Both the position numbers and the translations under genes were made by a program. Source: Synechococcus sp. 8F6 (GTDB lineage Bacteria; Cyanobacteriota; Cyanobacteriia; PCC-6307; Cyanobiaceae). Taken from it: DNA of 64,000 nucleotides. How positions within the stretch are numbered: the first letter of the stretch is position 1; each line of letters opens with the position of its first letter. The stretch is from positions 1-64,000 of the forward strand of contig NZ_NQKZ01000012.1 of assembly GCF_002252665.1 (NCBI RefSeq). Reading direction: 5' to 3'. The notes under the pieces are model-generated. The model made no database searches. It had not been told where the DNA came from and saw nothing but the letters and a program-made list of their open reading frames with translations. This document shows, one piece after another, positions 19,436 through 28,652 of this stretch.

Positions 19436-19517
19436 AACTGGGATTCCGTGATCCTGGCCGTTGCACTGCGCGGTCCTGTTCCTTCCAGTGCGATCTGACC
19501 ATCACCCCCTCCGAGCC

Positions 19518-19871
19518 ATGTCCGACGCCGCGGCCAGCCCGACCTCCGACAGCCTCGAGGTGATTGGGAAGTTTGCCGAAACTTACGCCCAGCGCACGGG
19601 CACCTATTTCTGCAGCGATCCCGGTGTCACCGCGGTCGTGCTGGCAGGCCTCGCCAAGCACAAGGACGAGCTCGGTGGGGCTCTCTGCCCCTGCCGTCAC
19701 TACGAAGACAAAGAAGCCGAGGTCTCCCAGGCCTTTTGGAACTGCCCCTGTGTGCCGATGCGGGAGCGCAAGGAGTGCCACTGCATGCTGTTTCTCACAG
19801 AAGACAATCCGTTCCGCGGTGAGCAGCAGACGATTTCTCTTGACGACGTGAAAGCCCTTACTGCCGGCTGA
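19518..19871 (+). CDS. ftrC: ferredoxin-thioredoxin reductase, catalytic (beta) subunit
   Basis: Catalytic chain of FTR, which passes electrons from photosystem-I-reduced ferredoxin to thioredoxins through a 4Fe-4S cluster and an adjacent disulfide. The 117-aa protein has the full diagnostic pattern CPC-x16-CPC-x8-CHC (C57/59, C76/78, C87/89) plus C32. ATG 19518 was chosen because the family begins near here and earlier frame codons lie in the regulatory region. It is the first gene of the suf operon, 15 nt before sufB, so its expression is presumably tied to iron-sulfur biogenesis. The gene is called ftrB in some annotations. Confidence 0.93.
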   Translation: MSDAAASPTSDSLEVIGKFAETYAQRTGTYFCSDPGVTAVVLAGLAKHKDELGGALCPCRHYEDKEAEVSQAFWNCPCVPMRERKECHCMLFLTEDNPFRGEQQTISLDDVKALTAG

Positions 19872-19886
19872 TTCGGCTGAATTGCC

Positions 19887-21326
19887 ATGAGTACCGCAAC
19901 CGTTGGCGATCTTGTTTCGCAGCCGTATAAACACGGCTTCGTGACAGACATTGAAACTGAAAAGATCGCCAAGGGCCTCAGTGAGGACGTGGTGCGGCTG
20001 ATCTCGTCGAAAAAAGACGAGCCTGATTTTCTGCTGCAATTTCGGCTGCGGGCCTATCGCCAGTGGCTGCAGACGGCCGAGCCCGATTGGGCGGCTTTGG
20101 GATATCCGCCGATTGACTATCAGAATATCATCTATTACGCGGCTCCCAAGCAACAGGAGAAAAAGGCAAGCCTCGATGAGGTGGATCCCAAACTGCTGGA
20201 AACCTTCGATAAGCTCGGGATCCCACTGAGCGAGCAGAAGCGTCTCTCCAACGTGGCTGTTGACGCGGTGTTCGATAGCGTCTCGATCGCCACCACCTAC
20301 AAGGAGAAGCTGGCGGAGCATGGGGTGATCTTTTGCTCCATCAGCGAAGCTGTGAAGGAGCATCCTGAGCTGATCGAGGCCTATCTGGGTACGGTAGTGC
20401 CCAGCAATGACAACTACTTTGCGGCCCTCAATTCCGCTGTCTTCAGTGATGGGTCCTTCGTGTTTATTCCGAAGGGCGTCGAGTGCCCGATGGAGCTTTC
20501 AACCTATTTCCGCATCAACTCCGCTGACACGGGTCAGTTTGAGCGTACATTGATCGTGGCTGAAGAGGGGGCCTCGGTGAGCTACCTCGAAGGTTGCACC
20601 GCTCCCATGTTTGATACCAATCAGCTCCATGCCGCCGTGGTGGAGTTGGTGGTACTGGATGATGCTTCTATCAAGTATTCGACCGTGCAGAACTGGTATG
20701 CCGGTGATGAAAATGGTGTGGGTGGTATCTACAACTTCGTGACCAAGCGTGGTCAGTGCCGCGGTGCGCGCAGCCGCATCAGCTGGACCCAGGTGGAAAC
20801 GGGTTCAGCCATTACCTGGAAGTATCCCAGCTGTGTACTGCAGGGTGCTGATTCGGTGGGCGAGTTTTATTCCGTCGCCCTCACCAACAATCATCAGCAG
20901 GCGGATACCGGCACCAAAATGATTCATGTGGGGCCCCGCACCCGCTCCACGATCGTGAGCAAGGGAATCAGCGCTGGCCACTCCTCCAACAGCTATCGCG
21001 GCTTGGTGCAGATTGGCCCAAAGGCTCTGGGAGCGAAGAATTACAGTCAGTGCGACTCGATGCTGATCGGCGATCAGGCGGCCGCCAACACCTACCCCTA
21101 CATCCGCTCCCAGCAACCCGATGCGGTGGTTGAGCATGAGGCCAGCACCTGCCGCATCTCCGCCGATCAGCTTTTCTATCTCCAAAGCCGGGGGATCGGC
21201 TTTGAAGAAGCGGTTTCGATGATGGTGAGCGGCTTCTGCCGCGATGTGTTCAATCAGCTGCCGATGGAGTTTGCCGCCGAAGCCGACAAGTTGCTGGCTC
21301 TCAAACTCGAGGGATCGGTGGGGTGA
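19887..21326 (+). CDS. sufB: Fe-S cluster scaffold protein SufB
   Basis: Scaffold subunit of the SufBCD complex on which clusters are assembled. The 479-aa protein has the family length and motifs: [14 protein letters not shown]-like N-terminal region (here [18 protein letters not shown]), [11 protein letters not shown], the beta-helix core with [21 protein letters not shown], and the C-terminal [26 protein letters not shown] and [13 protein letters not shown]. No intein interrupts it. It is co-directional with ftrC 15 nt upstream and sufC 77 nt downstream. Confidence 0.97.
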   Translation: MSTATVGDLVSQPYKHGFVTDIETEKIAKGLSEDVVRLISSKKDEPDFLLQFRLRAYRQWLQTAEPDWAALGYPPIDYQNIIYYAAPKQQEKKASLDEVDPKLLETFDKLGIPLSEQKRLSNVAVDAVFDSVSIATTYKEKLAEHGVIFCSISEAVKEHPELIEAYLGTVVPSNDNYFAALNSAVFSDGSFVFIPKGVECPMELSTYFRINSADTGQFERTLIVAEEGASVSYLEGCTAPMFDTNQLHAAVVELVVLDDASIKYSTVQNWYAGDENGVGGIYNFVTKRGQCRGARSRISWTQVETGSAITWKYPSCVLQGADSVGEFYSVALTNNHQQADTGTKMIHVGPRTRSTIVSKGISAGHSSNSYRGLVQIGPKALGAKNYSQCDSMLIGDQAAANTYPYIRSQQPDAVVEHEASTCRISADQLFYLQSRGIGFEEAVSMMVSGFCRDVFNQLPMEFAAEADKLLALKLEGSVG

Positions 21327-21403
21327 CTAGCCAGAATCCCCTAATTTGTTCCATTAGCTGTTTTTGAGTCCGCTTCCGATCTTTTCCATTTGATTTTTCT
21401 GCT

Positions 21404-22206
<803 letters not shown>

Positions 22207-22207
<1 letters not shown>

Positions 22208-23319
22208 TGCCTGCCGTTGCACTACCGGCAACCGCTGAGTGGTTGGCCGCATTGGCCGGTTCACCGCTGCCGGGTCGCCGCCATGAGGATTGGCGCTTCA
22301 CCGATCTGGCGCCGCTGCAAAGCGTGGCTCCAGAGCCCTGGACTGGCCCGGATCCCTTTGCCCTTGCTGCGCTCCCCGATGGGATCACTCGTCTCGAGCC
22401 CTCTGAAGCGCAGCAGCTGCGCAGCCAGGTGCTGCAAGCCACCGGCAGCTCAGCTGCTTGGCCGGTGCAACTCAATCAGGGCGCTTCGCCCCGTTGCCTG
22501 GCGTTGCGGGTGAGCGGGGCGGCGGGGCCGTTGCAACTCAGCATCGATGCCGGAACTGCTCCGGGCCTGTTGGCCCTGCAACTGCTGCTGATCCTGGAGG
22601 ACGGGGCCAGCCTGGAGCTGCTGCAACACCACAGCTCCAATGCTGCCAATGCCACCAGCCAGCTGACCGTGGCCCAACTCGGCCATGGCGCCCGGCTGCA
22701 TCTGGGGGTGCTGGCCCCGGGCGATTGCCGCGCCAGCTTGCTCAGTCATCTGGCCATCAGCCAGGCTCCTGCCAGTGCCCTGCAGCTCACCACGGCCGTG
22801 GGCGGTTGGGCCCTGAGCCGCCTGGAGCCTCGCATCTGTCAGGTGGCAGGGGCAGCCCACACCCGTCTGCGGGCCCTGCAGCTGGTGGACGGCCAAGACC
22901 TGGCGGACACCCACAGCCACGTGCGATTTGAGGGTCCCGATGGCGAGCTCGACCAGCTCCACAAGGTGGTGGCCGATGGGGCTGGACGCAGCGTGTTCAA
23001 TGGCGCTGTCCAGGTGCCCCGCAAGGCCCAGCAGACCAACGCCGCCCAGCTCAGCCGCACCCTGCTGCTCTCGGATCGGGCCCGGGTGGACACCAAGCCC
23101 GAGCTGGAAATCGTTGCCGACGACGTGAAGTGCGCCCACGGTGCCACCGTGAGCCGGCTGCAGCAGAACGAGCTTTTCTATCTGCAGAGCCGTGGCATCG
23201 GCGCCGATCAGGCCTCCAAACTGCTGCTGCGGGGCTACTGCGAGGAGGTGCTGCGGGAGCTGCCGGCGGCTGCGGCGGCCCTGAATCCCCTGCAGCTGCT
23301 GCTTCGGGAGCGTCCATGA
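22207..23319 (+). CDS. sufD: Fe-S cluster assembly protein SufD
   Basis: Partner of SufB in the SufBCD scaffold, needed for iron acquisition. The 370-aa protein shows the family N-terminus (LPGRRHEDWRFTDLAPL), the right-handed beta-helix region and the C-terminal SufB/D signature ([33 protein letters not shown]). It begins one base before the end of sufC and ends in an ATGA overlap with sufS, keeping the four suf genes translationally coupled. Confidence 0.96.
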
Positions 23320-24614
23320 CCATGACCGCCTCCCCGGTGCAATCCGACCTGCACCCGTCCAACCCATCTGCCGGCAACCTCGCGGCCCTCACCCGGCTCG
23401 ACTTTCCCCTGCTGGCGCAAACGGCCTGCCTGGGCCAGCCGCTGATCTACCTGGATCACGCCGCCACCAGCCAGAAGCCCCGTCAGGTGCTGGCAGCCCT
23501 GCAGCACTACTACGACCACGACAACGCCAACGTGCACCGCGGCGCCCACCAGCTCAGCGCCCGGGCCACCGAGGGCTTCGAGGGTGCCCGCGCCAAGGCG
23601 GCCGCGTTTGTGGGGGCGGCCAGCCCGCGGGAGATCGTGTTCACCCGCAACGCCAGTGAGGCGATCAACCTGGTGGCCCGAAGCTGGGGTGAGGCCAACC
23701 TCGGCCCCGGTGATGAGGTGCTGCTCACGGTGATGGAGCACCACTCCAACCTGGTGCCCTGGCAGCTGCTGGCGGCGCGCACCGGCTGCGTGCTCCGTCA
23801 CGCGGGGCTTACTGCGAGCGGCGAGCTGGATCTGGAGGATCTGCGCCGCCAGATCACCGAGCGCACCAAGTTGGTGAGCCTGGTGCAGGTGAGCAACACC
23901 CTCGGCTGCATCAACCCGATCGAGGAGATCGTCGCCCTGGCCCATGCCGCCGGCGCCCTGGTGCTGGTGGATGCCTGCCAGAGCCTGCCCCACCTGCCGG
24001 TGAATGTGGCCCAGCTGGGCTGCGATTTTCTGGTGGCCAGCTCCCACAAGCTCTGCGGCCCCACGGGCATGGGGTTCCTCTGGGCCCGGGAGGCGTTGCT
24101 CGAGGGGATGCCGCCCTTCCTGGGCGGCGGCGAGATGATCCAAGACGTGTATCTCGATCACAGCAGCTGGGCGGAGCTGCCCCACAAGTTTGAGGCGGGC
24201 ACGCCGGCCATCGGTGAAGCGATCGGCATGGGCGCCGCCCTCGACTACCTCAACGGCCTGGGCTTGGCGCGCATCCACGCCTGGGAGCAGGTGCTCACCC
24301 GCCAGCTGTTCGATCGGCTGCGGGCGATCGAGGGGGTGCGGATCCTGGGTCCTTCGCCGGAGCAGCAGCCTGATCGCGGCGCACTGGCGGCCTTCACCGT
24401 CGATGGGCTGCACGCCAACGACATCGCCGCCCTGTTGGACTCGGCCGGGATCTGCATTCGCAGTGGTCACCACTGCACCCAGCCCCTGCACCGGCTCTAC
24501 GGCATCCCCGGCTCGGCTCGCGCCAGCCTCAGCTTCACCACTACCCCCGAGGAGATCGACCGTTTCGCCGAGGAGCTCGAAGGCACGATCGCCTTTCTGC
24601 GCGAGCACAGCTAA
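23316..24614 (+). CDS. sufS: cysteine desulfurase SufS
   Basis: PLP-dependent group II cysteine desulfurase that supplies persulfide sulfur. ATG 23316 gives 432 aa and overlaps sufD by 4 nt; ATG 23322 is a near alternative. Visible elements are the N-terminal IYLDHAATSQKP, the PLP lysine K245 in ASSHKLCGPTG, and the catalytic cysteine C387 in IRSGHHCTQPLH, typical of SufS. The gene ends the operon; its stop abuts that of the convergent methyltransferase gene with no spacer. Confidence 0.96.
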   Translation: MTMTASPVQSDLHPSNPSAGNLAALTRLDFPLLAQTACLGQPLIYLDHAATSQKPRQVLAALQHYYDHDNANVHRGAHQLSARATEGFEGARAKAAAFVGAASPREIVFTRNASEAINLVARSWGEANLGPGDEVLLTVMEHHSNLVPWQLLAARTGCVLRHAGLTASGELDLEDLRRQITERTKLVSLVQVSNTLGCINPIEEIVALAHAAGALVLVDACQSLPHLPVNVAQLGCDFLVASSHKLCGPTGMGFLWAREALLEGMPPFLGGGEMIQDVYLDHSSWAELPHKFEAGTPAIGEAIGMGAALDYLNGLGLARIHAWEQVLTRQLFDRLRAIEGVRILGPSPEQQPDRGALAAFTVDGLHANDIAALLDSAGICIRSGHHCTQPLHRLYGIPGSARASLSFTTTPEEIDRFAEELEGTIAFLREHS

Positions 24615-25316
24615 TTAGAGCGGCGTCAGCACCGCCAGGGCTTCGGCCCGGTGCTGGCCCTGCCAGGCCCACTGCCACTGCCAGCCTGTCTCCTGGGCCA
24701 CCGTTTCGATGGCGCCCCGCTCGGCCGGGATGTCGAAGCTGCTGAGGTGCTCGATTACCTGGCTCTGCTGCTCCGCGGTTAGCGCCGCCCAGCCCTGTCG
24801 GATCCGCGCGCTGTAGCGCTGCTGGTAGGCCTCCAGGGTTTCGCCCGGCTCGCGGAACACATCAGCCCAGAGCAGCAGCCCATCGGCGGCGATGCGCTGG
24901 CGTGCCCCCTGCAGAAACGTGGTCTTCTCGGCGTCGCTGAGGTGATGGATGGCAAAGGCCGAATGAAGGATGTCGACTGGAGGAGCCTCCGATTGGCTCC
25001 AGGCCAGCAGGTTGCCCTCCTGCCAGGCGCAGGGATAGGGCATGGGGCCCAGGGCCGTCTCGGCCAGGGGCAGCACGGCGGCGGTGAGATCCAGGCCGGT
25101 GTAGCCGCCCAGGGGCAGGCGCCTGAGCACGGGCGCCAGCTGGGCCAGATCGCCGCAGCCCAGATCCACCATCGCCGGCGGGGGCGCAGCGACGGGACGC
25201 TGGGCCAGCCAGCCCTCGAGGGCGTTGGCTGTGGCGTGCGCCACGGCCCGGTGCTCCATCAGGTCATGGCTCACCACCGCCCGGTAGGTGGCCCACTGCT
25301 GCGAAAAGAAGTCCAT
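24615..25316 (-). CDS. class I SAM-dependent methyltransferase
   Basis: A 233-aa Rossmann methyltransferase. Motif I is VDLGCGDLAQLAPVL (about 50), motif II is GYTGLDLTAAVLPLA, and ILHSAFAIHHLSDAEK provides motif IV. The substrate is not evident; the compact size and HHLSD segment resemble small-molecule methyltransferases. It is convergent with sufS (adjacent stop codons TAA/TTA) and divergent from the DUF1543 gene 35 nt away. Confidence 0.85.
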   Translation of the reverse strand: MDFFSQQWATYRAVVSHDLMEHRAVAHATANALEGWLAQRPVAAPPPAMVDLGCGDLAQLAPVLRRLPLGGYTGLDLTAAVLPLAETALGPMPYPCAWQEGNLLAWSQSEAPPVDILHSAFAIHHLSDAEKTTFLQGARQRIAADGLLLWADVFREPGETLEAYQQRYSARIRQGWAALTAEQQSQVIEHLSSFDIPAERGAIETVAQETGWQWQWAWQGQHRAEALAVLTPL

Positions 25317-25351
25317 GGCGCCATCCTGATCGAGCCCCGGGCCCGAGATGG

Positions 25352-25894
25352 ATGGCGAATAACCCGGTGATCCCGCAGCTGTGGATGGTGGTGTTGGGCG
25401 GCCGCGCGCCTGGCTGCCACATCGAGCTCCACGACGTGCGCTTTGTGGCAGGGGCCACGATTGAGGCGGCGATGCCGGAGCTGCGGCGGCAGTGGTTCGG
25501 GAGGCGTGAGGGCCTGCACCTCGATGCGTATCTGGCGGTGCGGGCGGTGGATGGCTGGGCGGTGCGTCTGGGGCGCGAGCCGCCCGCGCCCCGGCTCGAG
25601 CGGCTCTGGTTTGTGAACCTGGGCGCCTACCGCCCCGATTGCCTCGCCGAGCTGCACCACTTCGGCCTGGTGGTGGCCCGTTCGCTCCAGGCGGCCAAGG
25701 CGGCGGCCAAGCGGCAATGGCTGCGGGGCGCGCTGCAGCAGCACAAGGACGATCTGGCCGCGGTGGACGATTGCCTGGCGATCGAGCAGCTGGAGCTGCT
25801 GGGGGGTGAGCGCTGGCACGTGCAGCTGGAGCCCCACCCCGAGGGCCTCAGCCAGAGCCAGGTTCCGGATTGGTTTGGCTACCGGCCGATCTGA
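25352..25894 (+). CDS. DUF1543 domain protein
   Basis: A 180-aa protein of the DUF1543 family, function unknown. The diagnostic N-terminal segment is LWMVVLGGRAPGCHIELHDV, with CHIELHD typical of the family, followed by FVNLGAYRPDCLAELHHFGLVVA. The last 21 codons (EPHPEGL to FGYRPI, from 25829) are repeated with 7 base changes 822 nt downstream, beyond the MNT/HEPN pair. This means the gene 3' end has been duplicated or replaced when the pair arrived. Confidence 0.85.
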   Translation: MANNPVIPQLWMVVLGGRAPGCHIELHDVRFVAGATIEAAMPELRRQWFGRREGLHLDAYLAVRAVDGWAVRLGREPPAPRLERLWFVNLGAYRPDCLAELHHFGLVVARSLQAAKAAAKRQWLRGALQQHKDDLAAVDDCLAIEQLELLGGERWHVQLEPHPEGLSQSQVPDWFGYRPI

Positions 25895-25895
25895 G
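25829..25895 (+). repeat. 67-bp direct repeat, copy 1 (3' end of the DUF1543 gene)
   Basis: Bases 25829-25895 and 26651-26717 match at 60 of 67 positions by hand alignment, without gaps. This copy encodes the live C-terminus of the DUF1543 protein. The unit brackets the MNT and HEPN genes. Confidence 0.9.
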
Positions 25896-25931
25896 TTGGC
25901 TGCAGCTGTCCTTTTGCCTCAGACTGTTCAG

Positions 25932-26276
25932 ATGGCAGTCGGCACCGTCACATCGAGCGTGGATCCGCGGATTGCATCGATCGCTTTGGCCATTCGAGCT
26001 GAAATCCCCCAGGCGGAGGTGCGTCTGTTTGGCTCTCGGGCTCGTGGTCAGGCGCGCCCTGATTCCGATGCCGACCTGTTGATCACCGTGCCGGATGCCT
26101 GGTTGGCGCAGCACAATCGGCTGCAGGTGCTCGGTCGGTTGAGCCGGCAGCTCTCCAGCTATCGCCTGCCCCTCGATCTGTTGCTCTATTCCCAGAGTGA
26201 GGTGGAGGCCCGCCGCTCCTGTCACCAAGCGGTGAGCACGGTGGCTTGCCGCGAGGGAATTTTGCTGAATGGCTGA
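25932..26276 (+). CDS. MNT-type minimal nucleotidyltransferase (antitoxin-type partner)
   Basis: Polymerase-beta-fold minimal nucleotidyltransferase, 114 aa from ATG 25932. It has the family motif GSRARG (34-39) followed by SDADL, with the paired metal aspartates D46 and D48. In MNT/HEPN modules such proteins act as antitoxins, in studied cases by adding AMP to the HEPN partner. It overlaps the HEPN gene start by 8 nt. Both genes lie inside a direct repeat of the neighbouring DUF1543 3' end, so the module looks acquired. Confidence 0.88.
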   Translation: MAVGTVTSSVDPRIASIALAIRAEIPQAEVRLFGSRARGQARPDSDADLLITVPDAWLAQHNRLQVLGRLSRQLSSYRLPLDLLLYSQSEVEARRSCHQAVSTVACREGILLNG

Positions 26277-26652
26277 CGCCGATGCCAGCCGCTACTGGCG
26301 CATCGCGCGGGCCGACCTGCAGGAGGCTCGGCGGATGCGGGAGCTTTCTGGATTCCGCAGTAGCAGCATTGGTTTTCTGCTCCAGCGGGCAGCGGAAAAG
26401 GCTTTGAAGGCCTGGATCCAAGCTGCTGGCGGAGTGGCTCCCTTCACCCACGATCTGGGTGCTCTGCTGAATCTTTTGCAGGAGTTGGGCGAGACACCGG
26501 CCGCTTACGAGGGGCTCACCGAGTTGAATTTCTTTGCGGTGCAGCTGCGCTACGACGATGAATTGGTGATTGAAGAGCTGGATTGGTCGGTGTGCTTTGC
26601 CCTGGTGGAGCGTCTTCTGGAGGAGATCAAGGGTCGCTGCTCCGTGTCCTGA
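26269..26652 (+). CDS. HEPN-domain protein (toxin-type partner of MNT)
   Basis: A 127-aa all-helical HEPN protein. It shows the family landmarks: an N-terminal YWRIARADLQEARRMRE helix, LLQRAAEKALKAWIQAA in the middle and the FTHDLGALL motif (His about 64). HEPN domains can be RNases using an R-x4-6-H motif; I do not see a clear copy, so catalysis is uncertain and this could be a nonenzymatic or substrate-binding HEPN of the pfam05168 type. It overlaps the MNT gene. Its TGA stop uses the first bases of repeat copy 2, so the gene ends exactly at the cassette boundary. Confidence 0.88.
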   Translation: MADADASRYWRIARADLQEARRMRELSGFRSSSIGFLLQRAAEKALKAWIQAAGGVAPFTHDLGALLNLLQELGETPAAYEGLTELNFFAVQLRYDDELVIEELDWSVCFALVERLLEEIKGRCSVS

Positions 26653-26717
26653 GCCCCACCCCGAGGGTCTCAGTCAGAGCCAGGTGCCGGATTGGTTTGG
26701 CTATCAGCTGATTTGAG
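26651..26717 (+). repeat. 67-bp direct repeat, copy 2 (orphan 3' end of a DUF1543 gene)
   Basis: This is a stranded C-terminal fragment with no start. Read in the DUF1543 frame it still encodes EPHPEGLSQSQVPDWFGY then QLI and a stop. Of 7 differences from copy 1, five are synonymous third-position changes, and two change R-P to Q-L. Confidence 0.9.
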
Positions 26718-26753
26718 CGGGCGGTATGGGGGCGCCTGGGTGTGTGCAGCACG

Positions 26754-26790
26754 CTCTGGAAATCTGTACAAGTTGTACAGATTTCCAGAG
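26754..26790. repeat. perfect 37-bp palindrome upstream of mtnA
   Basis: Two 18-nt arms (CTCTGGAAATCTGTACAA and its exact complement) flank a single G at 26772. It begins 36 nt after repeat copy 2 and ends 73 nt before mtnA. It is AT-richer than its surroundings and has no T-run after it, so a terminator is unlikely. Possible roles are an operator for mtnA or a relic of the recombination that brought the MNT/HEPN pair. Confidence 0.9.
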
Positions 26791-26863
26791 GCTTCAACCT
26801 TGGATCGTGTTGGGCCGCCTGCGCTTCTCCAGGGATGATCAGATCACCTGGCACACGCGCCCC

Positions 26864-27976
26864 ATGAACATCGATGGCAAGCCCTGGCGCACGATCTGGC
26901 TTGAGCCTGATGGCGGCCCAGGGGGCGACGCGGTGGGTGTGATCGATCAGACGCTGCTGCCGCACCAGTTCACAACGCGCAGCCTGCGCAGCTGCCAGGA
27001 GGCGGCCGAGGCGATCCGCACGATGGTGGTGCGTGGGGCGCCTCTTATTGGCGTGACTGGTGCCTACGGGTTGATGCTGGCCCTGCAGCTGGATCCGAGC
27101 GACGCCGCGCTGGCGGCGGCGTTTGAGCAGCTCAATGCCACGCGGCCCACGGCGATCAACCTGCGCTGGGCGTTGGAGCGGGTGCGGGCCAAGGTGCAGC
27201 CATTGCCGCCGGCCGAGCGGGCCGAGGCGGCCAAGGCGGAGGCCGCGGCGATCGCCGATGAAGACGTGGCGATGTGCGAGGCCATCGGCGATCACGGCCT
27301 GGCCATCGTCCAGCAGCTGGCGGCCCGCAAGCCCGGCGCCACGCTCCAGGTGCTCACCCACTGCAATGCCGGCTGGCTGGCGACGGTGGACTGGGGCACG
27401 GCCTTGGCTCCCATCTACAAGGCCCACCGCGCTGGGCTCAACATCCACGTGTGGGTCGATGAGACCCGCCCCCGCAACCAGGGCGCCAGCCTTACGGCCT
27501 TTGAGCTGGGCAAGGAGGGCGTGCCCCACACCGTGATCGTCGACAACGCCGGCGGTCACCTGATGCAGCACGGCCAGGTGGATGCGGTGATCGTGGGCAC
27601 CGACCGCACCACCCGCCGCGGCGACGTGTGCAACAAGATCGGCACCTACCTCAAGGCCCTCGCCGCCTACGACAACGGTGTGCCCTTTTACGTGGCCCTG
27701 CCCGCCTCCACCATTGACTGGACGATCGATGACGGCGTGGCCGAGATCCCGATCGAGGCCCGCAACGCCGAGGAGGTGACCCAGATCCAGGGCCGCATCA
27801 GCACCGGCTCCGCCGCCGGGGAGATCGCCCAGGTGCAGCTGAGCCCCAATGGCAGCCCTGGCTTCAACCCGGCCTTCGATGTGACCCCCGCTCGGTTGGT
27901 GACAGGCCTGATCACCGAGCGGGGTGTGGCCGAGGCCAGTGAGGCGGGGCTACGGGAGCTCTACGGCCGTGGCTGA
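26864..27976 (+). CDS. mtnA: methylthioribose-1-phosphate isomerase
   Basis: Isomerises 5-methylthioribose-1-phosphate to methylthioribulose-1-phosphate in salvage of methylthioadenosine. The 370-aa protein has the eIF2B-like family motifs: [26 protein letters not shown] with the catalytic Cys, [13 protein letters not shown], and a catalytic Asp in [22 protein letters not shown] 26864 begins the family-typical [14 protein letters not shown]. It overlaps the next gene, a class II aldolase, by 8 nt. Confidence 0.95.
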   Translation: MNIDGKPWRTIWLEPDGGPGGDAVGVIDQTLLPHQFTTRSLRSCQEAAEAIRTMVVRGAPLIGVTGAYGLMLALQLDPSDAALAAAFEQLNATRPTAINLRWALERVRAKVQPLPPAERAEAAKAEAAAIADEDVAMCEAIGDHGLAIVQQLAARKPGATLQVLTHCNAGWLATVDWGTALAPIYKAHRAGLNIHVWVDETRPRNQGASLTAFELGKEGVPHTVIVDNAGGHLMQHGQVDAVIVGTDRTTRRGDVCNKIGTYLKALAAYDNGVPFYVALPASTIDWTIDDGVAEIPIEARNAEEVTQIQGRISTGSAAGEIAQVQLSPNGSPGFNPAFDVTPARLVTGLITERGVAEASEAGLRELYGRG

Positions 27977-28652
27977 GTTGAACACCGAAGACCAAGCCCG
28001 CCAGGACCTGCTGGCGGCCACGCGGCGCCTGAGCAGTACCGGGCTCAATTCCGGTACCGCCGGCAACCTCTCGGTGCGGATCGAGGGCGGCCTGCTGATC
28101 ACCCCCAGCTCCGTCCCCCCTGAGCAGATGGGGCCTGAGGATCTGGTGGCGATCGACCACCAAGGTCAGCCCCTGGCGGGCCGGGCGACGGTGCCTGGCC
28201 GCAGCCCCTCCTCCGAGTGGCGCCTGCATGCCGATCTGCTGGGCCAGCGGCCGGAGATCCAGGCCGTGGTGCATTGCCATTCGATCCACGCCACGGCGCT
28301 GGCCTGCCATGGCCGCGGCATCCCACCCTTCCACTACATGGTGGTGCAGGCCGGCGGGCCCGACATCCGCTGCGGCGGCTATGCCACCTTCGGCAGCCAG
28401 GCACTCTCGGATCTGGCGGGGCAGGCCCTGGAGCACCGCCAGGCGTGTCTGCTGGCGCACCACGGCCAGGTGACCCTGGGCGCCACGCTGGCGCAGGCCC
28501 TGGCCCTGGCGATCGAGGTGGAAACCCTGGCGCAGATGTATCTGGCGGCGCTGCAGCTGGGCGAGCCGCCGCTCCTGAGCGAAGCCGAAATGGGACGGGT
28601 GGCCGAGCAGATGCGCTTGCGCCACTACGGGGCCCTCGGAGCTGCGGGTTAG
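27969..28652 (+). CDS. class II aldolase, L-fuculose-phosphate-aldolase-like (probable Ald2)
   Basis: Zinc-dependent class II aldolase, 227 aa from GTG 27969. It contains [11 protein letters not shown], the catalytic-type Glu83 in SSEWRLH, and metal ligands in VVHCHSIH (H102, H104) and AHHG (H164/H165). The sequence [22 protein letters not shown] closely follows the FucA pattern, rather than MtnB dehydratase. The 8-nt overlap with mtnA implies a shared pathway. In the known DHAP shunt, MtnA product is cleaved by an FucA-like aldolase to dihydroxyacetone phosphate and methylthioacetaldehyde. An MtnB-like dehydratase role remains the alternative. Confidence 0.85.
   Translation: MAELNTEDQARQDLLAATRRLSSTGLNSGTAGNLSVRIEGGLLITPSSVPPEQMGPEDLVAIDHQGQPLAGRATVPGRSPSSEWRLHADLLGQRPEIQAVVHCHSIHATALACHGRGIPPFHYMVVQAGGPDIRCGGYATFGSQALSDLAGQALEHRQACLLAHHGQVTLGATLAQALALAIEVETLAQMYLAALQLGEPPLLSEAEMGRVAEQMRLRHYGALGAAG

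Noticed and set aside
23235-24608. 457-codon frame antisense to sufS
   Set aside because: Covers the complete sufS gene with PLP lysine and catalytic Cys; shadow frame.
26651-26717. Repeat copy 2 as a separate small gene
   Set aside because: It has no start codon and only encodes the C-terminal 21 residues of a DUF1543 protein.
26753-26863. Palindrome at 26754-26790 as a Rho-independent terminator of MNT/HEPN
   Set aside because: No U-tract follows on either strand and the stem is AT-rich, unlike the clear terminators at 873 and 15775.
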